In this document: positions 20,571 to 64,000 of the stretch, one piece after another
How positions within the stretch are numbered: the first letter of the stretch is position 1
Layout: each line of letters opens with the position of its first letter
Assembly (NCBI GenBank): GCA_037349105.1
Contig: JAYJMM010000124.1
Span: 406,501-470,500 of the forward strand
Source of the DNA: Limnomonas spitsbergensis
Taxonomy: Eukaryota > Chlorophyta > Chlorophyceae > Chlamydomonadales
Length of the DNA: 64,000 nucleotides
Direction of reading: 5' to 3'
Translations under genes and position numbers: made by a program
Notes under the pieces: model-generated
What the model was told of the DNA's origin: nothing
The model's database searches: none
Seen by the model: only the letters and a program-made list of their open reading frames with translations

Positions 20571-21598
20571 CCAAGAGAGTCAGCAATGGTACCTGATCCA
20601 TTGATTTTTTATTTTATGAAGTAAAAAAATGATCCACTAATCACGGATCCATGGATCTACAGCTTAGATCCATGAATATACTGGTCACTGATCCATCGAT
20701 CCTTGTTATGTGCTGCTGCATGGCTGACGGGGGAGGGCATGATGCAAGTTGTGGACTAGTAACCAAATGAAACCTCCAAGCGTTCTGGACGGAGGGCAGG
20801 CGTGTGAGTCCACCATTTCGCACCATCATTCCCAGGAGCGGCCGATATACCATAGGCAACTTTGGCCAGCCTTGCATGGCCCTCTCAAATTGGGTTGATT
20901 GCCAGTCCATGTGGCCACTAGAAGCTACTGAAACAGAGAACACAGCAACTCTGGGTGAATTCTGGGTTCGCTTTATGCGATTAAGGTAAAATGTTTGGCA
21001 TGGGACATCATACGGTAAATGCGACTCACTACAAGGAATCCAGCCATGCTTCCTTGGATTTATCTCCATGCATCTGACCAGATCTTACCTGCTCTTACCG
21101 AACCTGGCTAGCATTTCACTGCATTTGGATCTACTACATGCCACTCCTCTGCATCCTGTGTTTGTCAATTCTAAAACACGTCGGAGCGCTCAGATCCAGC
21201 TCAGATCTGGATCCTGCTGTACGGCTCTCCACGCATCTCGCTGCATGGTTACAGCTGAAAGTGCGTATGTTCAACAGGTAACCCCTAGCCACCTGAGTTT
21301 CGGTGTCCTCAACCTTCGACACCTTCCCCTTTTGCTCACCACTGCCAGCACCTTCCTCAGAGCTCCGTCCGACCGGGGCGCCGGGCCAATCATATACCCT
21401 GCGTCATTCACTGCAGTGCGCTGTGGATCCATCCGAAAGCGCCTTCAAACCTGTCAGTTCCTGCGGAAGATATCTAGTAACTTACCCGCCAGCGGCATTA
21501 CTAAGCCCTCGCCGGCAGCAGCTGGCTGAGCTGAGGGAGGTCCGACCAGCTGCTGCACACAGCCTGCTGTGCCCGTCTCCCTCTGCAACTCCCTCGCG
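20571..21598 (+). promoter_or_regulatory. Intergenic region, presumed ATE1 promoter and 5' UTR
   Basis: This lies between the duplicated lipase end and the ATE1 start codon. At 20580-20705 the word GATCCAT recurs about seven times on either strand (including the palindromic GGATCCATGGATC). No TATA box can be placed with confidence. Open frames here have no family resemblance. Confidence 0.4.
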
Positions 21599-57693
<36,095 letters not shown>

Positions 57694-57796
57694 AATTATT
57701 GGTTTCGACGTTTCTAAATCTGAATTCTGGAAATCTGAACTGAAGTCAGATTTCCATGTTTCCGATTTCGGCCCAAGGTCCATCATAGCCTGGCAT

Positions 57797-57801
57797 TGTA
57801 A
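57797..57801 (+). terminator. Candidate ATE1 polyadenylation signal TGTAA
   Basis: TGTAA, the usual poly(A) signal of chlorophycean algae, occurs about 104 nt after the ATE1 stop. It is a single pentamer match, so weak by itself. Confidence 0.35.
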
Positions 57802-59116
57802 GTCTAGGGGATCTGGAGGCATCCATGAAATATGTCAGGCTTCTTAACGGTCGTGAAATCTGAAGGTACCGGTGTGCTCGCAATGTGATGGATCGAATGG
57901 GATCTCATTAGGCCTGAGGATCTAGTGGTAGTGCAGCTTCTGAACATGGGCACTGAATAAGAAACGCAACTGCCGTACTGCTGCCGAGCTCCTGCCTTTC
58001 TCTGGGATTTGGAATGCAATGGCAGCTTAGAATGGTATTCTTTGTGAACTTAAACAATCGCAGAGCGCAGAAAGAACCTCACCAGGCGTGGAGACCGAAC
58101 ACTCTTGAAGGTAGTTCGGTGAGGGAAAATGAAGCGTCTTTTTCCTTTGAAGCTATAAAGAAGCAGAAAACTCTTAGGGGTCGGTCAGACTGCGTTACGT
58201 TTGAGGTTGCGTTTGGCAGTTGCGTTTGGATTTAGCGTGAATCTGACGCTAAACTGGTCACACTGCGTTTGGGCAAGGCGGCAGGGCAAGACGACGTCAG
58301 GGCACGGCATGGTACATTTTTTTTGCGAATTCCGTCTCCCAGCGACTCGGGGTTGATATTTCCTTACATTGTAACATATATATTGTTCGTGTCCAGCTTA
58401 AGATCAAGCTTTAGCTGGAATTTATGAATAATCTCAAACGCGAAACGTCACCCCCCCCCCTGCGTTTGCGTTTCGCGTTTTGACACGTTGCGTTTGGCGT
58501 TTGGGTAGTGTGACCGGCGTCGCGTTTGCACTTTTTCCTGACGCAACCCCAAACGTAACGCAGTCTGACCGACCTCTTAAATAAATAGTCAGATAAATAC
58601 AGAGGTGTGATGAATCGATATGGTTCGCTGATACTCCCATGTCAGACAGGGCTCCCTGCTGCAGTCTCATGGACAGCGATGTGGATTGTGGACAAATTTG
58701 GGGTGCACGCATATGGTCGTTAACGGTTGAAACCTCGGCCCGTGAAAGGAGAACATCCCAACGGCCCGACAGTTGCCCACCTAGTAAGCAACCGGGCAAT
58801 ACAAACGGTTGGAACCAGGCTGGGACCCGTTAACATTTTGTGCAGGTGTCGAGCATTGACCATCCCGCTGCAGCAGCTGCACGACACAATACACCAGCTG
58901 CGGCGAATTGGAGCGGAGTGCTGTCGCGAACTCAGACTCGCATGCGCCTCATAAAACACGCCAAACGCGCATTCAATTGCTTCAACTCTACAGCAGCAGA
59001 CCCACCTTCGCCAACTCCCCCAAATTGAAAAACACTCCATCCCGTCTCCTGATCATCGACCAGATCCCCCCAGGACAGCCTATGTGACTCGGATCTCAGT
59101 GACGCGCCTACCCACG
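57802..59116 (+). other. Intergenic region between ATE1 and the wall-protein gene
   Basis: Contains the 400-bp inverted-repeat element at 58177-58576. A short frame at 58840-58950 (LTIPLQQLHDTIHQLRRIGA) follows a TTGTGCAG and could be a 5' UTR or stray exon, but I cannot tie it to a family. The 5' UTR and promoter of the next gene are expected here. Confidence 0.5.
58177..58576. mobile_element. MITE-like element with ~30-bp terminal inverted repeats and TTA duplication
   Basis: The left end GGGGTCGGTCAGACTGCGTT, ACGTTTG and the right end CAAACGTAACGCAGTCTGAC, CGACCTC are inverted copies with one or two mismatches. They are flanked by TTA at 58174-58176 and 58577-58579. A 3-bp TTA target duplication and G-rich ends fit non-autonomous PIF/Harbinger-type elements. 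Inside are subterminal repeats of TTGCGTTTGG/GCGTTTGGG in both orientations. There is no coding capacity. Confidence 0.82.
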
Positions 59117-59394
59117 ATGAAAGCCATGAATTTAACGTCAACAATGGCGCAACATGCAGCGCAGGCGTCACAAACAGCAACGGTGACATCCGCGTCAGCA
59201 GCAGTAGCAGCCTCTCTGCGGGTGCCGCGCGCCATATCCCCCCTCCTGCTGTTCAGCCTTTTTATCCTCCAGCAGCTCAGCATACCCGCCACGGCAGCGC
59301 GAGAAATGCCAATCGGCGGCGTCGACGTGGCGGCACCATTGTGCGCCCCCAACCCCTGCTGCGCCAGCGCGTCGGCTTTCGACCTAGGGAGCAG
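59117..59394 (+). CDS. Wall-protein exon 1 with signal peptide
   Basis: ATG 59117 is the first ATG of the frame after an in-frame GTG. It reads MKAMNLTSTMAQHAAQASQT and so on to the hydrophobic core, with likely cleavage after PATA-A, then LCAPNPCCASASAFDLGS. The second Met (59126) or third (59144) are possible starts and would shorten the unusually long n-region. Confidence 0.68.
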
Positions 59395-62300
59395 GTACCG
59401 TACGCTTCGTTATCCCTCAATGACGACGGTCGGGCCTGATAGCGGCAGGAAACACAGTCACTAAAACCTATGTCGCGCATCCTTATCCCATGTTCGTTTA
59501 CCCACCAGACAGGCCCGTCTGTCATTATTAGCAAAATTGCTGTATTGCCTGTGTAGGCGACCATTATTTGCGTAGCATCGTACTCGTGAAATTCTTAGAC
59601 ACCTTTTGCTGTCATCTCTCTTCAATATCTACCTATTTCCCCAAACCAGCAGGTTCGCTTGCTTCATTTCGCCGGGCGTCAATTACTGCCTCTGCCCGCC
59701 CCCTCCACCTCCACCCCGTCCCCCGTCCCCATGCACGCCCGACCCATGCTGCAAGTTCGACACAGGCAGCGATGTTCTGTGTTCCCACCAATTCGGCGTC
59801 ACCTACTGCCCCTGCCCTCCTCCCCCCCCTCCCCCCCGTCCACCTCCACCCTGCTATCCCGACCCGTGCTGCGACTGGCCATTGCACACCAAGTGTCTGC
59901 ACCTCCTAGGCGTCACCTACTGTCCCTGCCCATCTCCGCCACCCCGTCCTCCAGCACCCTGCATCCCAGACCCCTGCTGCGACTGGCCACTTTTCTCGCT
60001 GTGTCAGCACTTCCTCGGCGTCAACCACTGCCCCTGCCCGCCCCCGCCACCTCTCCCACCCCGTCCACCCCCACCATGCACGCCCGACCCATGCTGCAAG
60101 TTTGACACAGCCAGCGATGTTCTGTGTTCCCACCAATTCGGCGTCACCTACTGCCCCTGCCCTCCTCCCCCCCCTCCCCCCCGTCCACCTCCACCCTGCT
60201 ATCCCGACCCGTGCTGCGACTGGCCATTTCACACCAAGTGTCTGCACCTCCAAGGCATCACCTACTGTCCCTGCCCATCTCCGCCACCTCCCCCGCCACC
60301 CCGTCCTCCAGCACCCTGCATTCCAGACCCCTGCTGTGGCAAGCCACCGCCTTGCTTTCAACAACACACCGTCAACTACTGCCCCTGCCCGCCACCCCCG
60401 GTGAGGCCTGGTTTAGGGTTTTAGGGTAAGGTCTTATGGTGAACCCTACACCTCCGGTAGGGCCTGGAGCAAAGGGCACAGGCATGGTTCTCCTGCTTTC
60501 ATGTTCGCATGGGAATATTTCAGCTTGGGGGAACTCTGCGAGAAGAAAAATTGGGGCACCGTAGTACCCCAAGGTGCCATCACGATATAAATTTAATCCA
60601 GGCTTACAATAAAAAGGATACGACCGCTACCGGTACTGGCATAAGTAATTCTTAAATAAGTATATTATCTATACCGGTACCGGTACTGGTATAAATACTT
60701 AAAATACTACATTTCTTTACGGATTCAGGTGGGCTGGCCACCCAGCTGTCGCAGCACCCTGATGGCATTCCCCTCGCCATTGGAAATCTGAGGCTTGGGC
60801 TTTGACTTAGACAACTTAAGCTTGGGCTTGGACCACCCATAAGGTAAAACCACCGATAGGAAGTTGTTTCTTTCGTCTTGCCTCGTGGTAACGGCGTGGA
60901 TGTGGCTACGGTCCCAAGCTGCACTGTTTCCTTAACCTCCACTCCCTAACAGGGCGTACCGTAGAACGCCTTAGACTCCGCGCACCCCCAAAAATAAGAT
61001 TTTTTTGTTTCGTCGCGCAGCCAAAAAGAGTTTTACAACGGTTGCGCAGCGGCGAAATTTTTAATTATATTTTACGCCGCGCAGCACAAAATTTCATTTA
61101 ACATCGCGCATCGCTGAGAATAATTTAAACTTCCGTCCGCGCAGCACTTTCAGCCAGTACAGTCAAACTCAATTAAAACTTCGTTTGATGCTAGCAAGGA
61201 TAGCACACGGTCCGCAATACTCCGCAAATCGTAGTCGTCATACTCCTCCTCTGCAGGTTGCTGGCCTCAGGAATGTTGTGGCTATTGGGGCTCGGGGGGC
61301 TCAGTGGTATTACGGTGATTGGAAGTTCACCCTGAGGTCTGCTTACGAGGGGAAAATGTCTGGCGCTTCGTGAAATGTGCCCCGCAGAATGTCGTGAGCG
61401 GTCTACACTACCAACTTGGATGAGCTGCTGTGGGTCGAGTGGTTCTCACACCTCCTGCTTCAGCGGAGGGGGAGTCTTTCCTTTTTTCTGATGCCCCGAA
61501 ATGTCAGCAGTCGTCAGCACCCGTCTCTGCCTCCAGGAGCGAGCTTCGCAATGGGGACTGGCGGAAGGATCACTCGACGGATGTCAAATCAAACAGTTGC
61601 GCGCAAGCGCTTTTTTTGCTGTTTTTTTGCTGTTTTTGCTGTTTTTTTTGCTGTTTTCAATTCATACCGCGCACCCCCAAAATAACTTAATTGGGTACCT
61701 GCTGACTGACACGCCGCGCAGCGGCAATTTTTTGAATTATTATTAGCGCGCACCCATGTTCGCGCACCTCAATAACTATTTAATTACGAGCGGATTCAAA
61801 GTCGTTCTACGGTAGTTTCTTTCTATCTTTCTGGCATTCCCCTTGCCAATAGAAATCCAGGCTTGGGCTTGGACACCTTTGCCAGGGGGGTGCATCTTGA
61901 GCATGCTATCCTCAAGTTATTGACATAATAAATAAACAGCTCCAAAACCTCCACTGCCCCCCTTCCTGACCCCATGGTCTTGTTTCATCATGATCGATTT
62001 ACCAAATTACATAATTTTATCTATTCACCCGTTACCCTCTTGACCCCCTCCAGGTGTTCCTGCCCCCCCCGTCTCCACCACCACCATGTGGTACTGACGC
62101 GACCAAGCCCTGCCCTCCTCCCCCTACACCACCGCCACCATGTGGGACTGCCGCAAGCAAGCCCTGCCCTCCTACACCCCCGCTACCACCCCCTCCCTGC
62201 GGATCTGGACTTAACACCAAACCCTGCTCCCCACCGCCACCCCCCTCTCCCCCTTCACCCCCCTCTCCCCCTTCACCCCCTCCCTGCGGATCTGGACCCA

Positions 62301-64000
62301 ACAAAAAGCCCTGCTCCCCACCGCCACCACCACCATGTGTCGATTTCATTCCCGGCATCCAAACCCCCTGCCCCAGTCCCCCTCCTTTCCCTCCCCGCCC
62401 ACCCTGCCCTCCTCCCCCCTGCGAGCCTGACCCTTGCTGCACGCAGACCCCTTGTTCCCACTTTGATTTGGTGACCTACTGCCCCTGCCCTACGCCCCCT
62501 CCCCCACCATGTGTTGATGCCGATGGCACGCCCTGCCCCTTCCCTCCTCCTCCTCCTTTCCCACCCCATCAAGACACGAAACCTCCCTCTCCTCCACCTA
62601 TTCAGCAGGACACCAAACCCCCCTCGCCCCCTCCGACACCGCCACCGCCTTGCATCGACGTCATTCCAGGCACAAACACCCCCTGCCCCAGCCCACCTCC
62701 ACCCATTAATCAAGACAACAAACCTCCCTCACCTCCACCGCCATGCTTCAACGCTGATGGCTCGCCTTGCAAGCCTCCACCGCCTCCTGACCAAGTAAGT
62801 TCGGGAATATGGCAGACCCCTGGCCCAATCCTAAACCCTTAACCCAAAGCAGCCACCTGGAGACCAAGTAAGCTTAGGAGCATGACAGGACCCCTGGCCT
62901 CCCTGAATCCTAAACCTTTAGCCCCCGCCTCCAGAGCATGTGAGATAAGGAATATGACAGGACCCCTGGCCTAAGCCTGTAACTTCTGTACATCATAGAC
63001 AAGGCGTCATCATAGGGTACCTGAACACACACATGATTTTGTGAAGCAGACCATACAAAACATATGGAAGGTGTTACGGCAAGCATATGAAAGCTGTTTC
63101 GGCAAACATATGAAAGCTGTTAGTACGGCTCTCTCGTCAAGGCATATGTGTGGAGGAGCACGACACAGCACAGCTCGTGATGGTCTTATGTTTATTCCAT
63201 TAAAATTTTAAAGGACTTTTCAAATTTGGAGGGACAAACTGCAAAGCCTGGAGAGCAAAACTAGGAATCTTGGGGAAAATGCACACACACACTTACCATC
63301 TGCCCCCCTTGCTCCCTCAGGACCTGAAGCCGCCACCTCCACGCCCACCAACTCCCTGCTTCATCCCCGGCTCCAACCTCCCCTGCCCCCCGCCTCCTGC
63401 CCCTCCTCCGCCCCCACCCTGCATCGACGTCATTCCGGGGACCGATATCCCCTGCCCCAAGCCGCCGCCGTTTCCTCCCCGTCCACTATTCCCGTGTGAG
63501 CCTGACCCTTGCAGCACAGAACTCAACCCACGTGAGCATGCACTCTCTGAAAAGTACTGCCCCTGCCCCCCGCCTCCACCCCCACCATCCCAGGACAGCA
63601 AACCCCCCTCTCCTCCACCGAATCAGCAGGGTACCAAACCTCCCTCTCCTCCACCGAATCAGCAGGGTACCAAACCTCCCTCTCCGCCACCGATTCAGCA
63701 GGGTACCAAACCTCCCTCTCCGCCACCGATTCAGCAGGGTACCAAACCCCCCTCTCCTCCACCTATTCAGCAGGGCATTAAACCTCCCTCTCCTCCACCT
63801 TTTCAGCAGGACACCAAACCTCCCTCTCCGCCACCTATTCAGCAGGACACCAAACCTCCCTCTCCTCCACCTTTTCAACAGGACACCAAACCTCCCTCTC
63901 CTCCACCTTTACAACAGGACACCAAACCTCCGTCACCTCCACCGATTCAACACGACACCAAACCTCCCTCACCTCCACCTCCGTCACCGCCACCGCCTTG
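59117..64000 (+). CDS. Secreted proline- and cysteine-rich cell-wall/extracellular-matrix-type protein (3' end outside window)
   Basis: Exons 59117-59394, 59653-60400, 62054-62794 and 63321 to the window end join in one frame; 815 codons are visible without a stop. Residues 40-60 (ISPLLLFSLFILQQLSIPAT) are a signal-peptide core after a long polar N-terminus. The protein alternates polyproline segments (PPPPPPPRPPPPC) with short cysteine modules of the form PDPCC-x(7-9)-C-x(3-5)-GVxYCPCP. Later modules read CVDADGTPCP, CIDVIPGTNTPCP and CGSGPNKKPC. The last exon ends in ~11 twelve-residue units KPPSPPPxQQxT. Composition and architecture suit a hydroxyproline-rich glycoprotein of the algal wall, distantly like pherophorins or extensins. 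No pherophorin globular domain is visible, so the family name is left open. Confidence 0.78.
59653..60400 (+). CDS. Wall-protein exon 2: six PDPCC/YCPCPPPP modules
   Basis: Entered in phase 2 after CCAGCAG|. Modules are about 35-45 residues and two pairs are nearly identical (for example PCTPDPCCKFDT..DVLCSHQF twice, PCYPDPCCDWP.HTKCLHL twice), so a two-to-three-module block has been duplicated recently. It ends CPCPPPP|GTGAGG. A decayed copy of that end plus donor (CACCTCCGGTAGGGCCTGG) lies at 60448. Confidence 0.8.
60401..62053 (+). other. Wall-protein intron 2 carrying an inserted TIR element
   Basis: Outside the element at 60957-61814 there are two direct repeats of TACCGGTACTGG(C/T)ATAA (60630, 60682) and a diverged copy pair of GGCATTCCCCTCGCCATTGG, AAATCTGAGGCTTGGGCTT (60763 and 61832). 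No exon is recognised. Frames here have no coding character. Confidence 0.6.
60957..61814. mobile_element. Probable non-autonomous element with 12-bp terminal inverted repeats
   Basis: TACCGTAGAACG at 60957-60968 is exactly inverted at 61803-61814 (CGTTCTACGGTA). Subterminal words GCGCACCCCCAAAA (60979, 61669) and CGCGCAGC (61013, 61080, 61139, 61714) recur within. I could not find a target-site duplication. There is no transposase frame. Length 858 bp. Confidence 0.6.
62054..62794 (+). CDS. Wall-protein exon 3
   Basis: Acceptor CCTCCAG|, phase 0 on both sides. It reads VFLPPPSPPPPCGTDATKPC and continues as CG(T/S)-x-KPC-polyP units, one PDPCC...YCPCP module and QDTKPPSPPP units, ending KPPPPPDQ|GTAAGT. 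Confidence 0.8.
62795..63320 (+). repeat. Wall-protein intron 3 with two donor ghosts
   Basis: GACCAAGTAAGTTCGGGAAT, ATGGCAG, then ACCCCTGGCC recurs as GACCAAGTAAGCTTAGGAGC (62862) and GAGCATGTGAGATAAGGAAT (62935), each followed by ATGACAGGACCCCTGGCC. Spacing is about 70 bp. A GGCAAGCATATGAAAGCTGTT duplication lies at 63077-63121. Confidence 0.82.
63321..64000 (+). CDS. Wall-protein exon 4 (partial) with 36-bp coding repeat
   Basis: Acceptor CCCTCAG|, phase 0. It begins DLKPPPPRPPTPCFIPGSNL, has CIDVIPGTDIPCP and a CEPDPCSTEL...YCPCP module in which CC has become CS, then from about 63600 eleven units of KPPSPPP(N/I/F)QQ(G/D)T to the window edge. Confidence 0.78.

Noticed and set aside
19462..20604. 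Coding exon in the duplicated block (TAIAYFKKATEKAKQQKMDL)
   Set aside because: The frame is short, lies after the lipase stop, and shows no family match or supported splice partners. Its similarity in both copies follows from the duplication alone.
61416..61746. Frames of 81-89 codons with a FCCFFAVFAVFFAVF stretch
   Set aside because: The hydrophobic text comes from a T-rich TTTTTTTGCTG repeat inside the non-autonomous TIR element.

Overview
The window is eukaryotic nuclear DNA, most likely from a chlorophyte green alga (Chlorophyceae, volvocine or Haematococcus-like). The evidence is: three intron-rich genes on the + strand with GTGAGT/GTGCGT-type donors; low-complexity Ala/Gln/Ser/Gly inserts inside conserved enzymes; a secreted polyproline/cysteine-rich wall-type protein; and plant-type telomere-like CCCTAAA motifs scattered through introns. 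The species cannot be fixed from sequence alone. No bacterial operon, tRNA, rRNA or CRISPR was seen.

Gene 1 (before 1 to 19061) encodes a class 3 lipase of the sn-1 diacylglycerol-lipase type. Fourteen exons from 5134 join in one frame (2916 nt, stop TAA at 19059-19061) and carry the Ser-Asp-His triad. Upstream, 1-4190 is a tandem array of about 45 copies of a complete 34-nt micro-exon with perfect splice sites, probably part of the same gene. The last lipase exon lies in a recent tandem duplication (18524-20570). Gene 2 (21599-57693) is arginyl-tRNA--protein transferase ATE1. I could assemble all 12 exons from ATG to TGA (2337 nt, 778 residues), with the CxxC...CC N-terminal motif and the GYGSFHQQYWLDGK core. 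The gene spans 36 kb because introns 6-9 are filled with minisatellites of 18, 78, 26 and 118 bp. Gene 3 (59117 to beyond 64000) is a secreted proline/cysteine-rich extracellular-matrix-type protein, cut by the window end.

The outstanding feature is how the repeats relate to the exons. The 22-kb, ~185-copy 118-bp array in ATE1 intron 9 is a tandem amplification of the last 44 nt of exon 9 plus the first 74 nt of the intron, so each unit carries a copy of the catalytic-motif coding sequence and its splice donor. The 1-4190 array likewise amplifies an exon with both splice sites. Around twenty other exon-intron junctions in all three genes are followed (donor side) or preceded (acceptor side) by one to several decayed tandem copies of themselves. 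This junction-seeded duplication is the candidate undescribed system of the window.

Other content: two terminal-inverted-repeat elements (58177-58576 with TTA target duplication; 60957-61814), an inverted repeat at 9745-9955, in-frame coding minisatellites in genes 1 and 3, and several shorter intronic arrays. Long open frames inside the arrays, including ones of 300-1090 codons, are repeat artefacts and are not annotated as genes.
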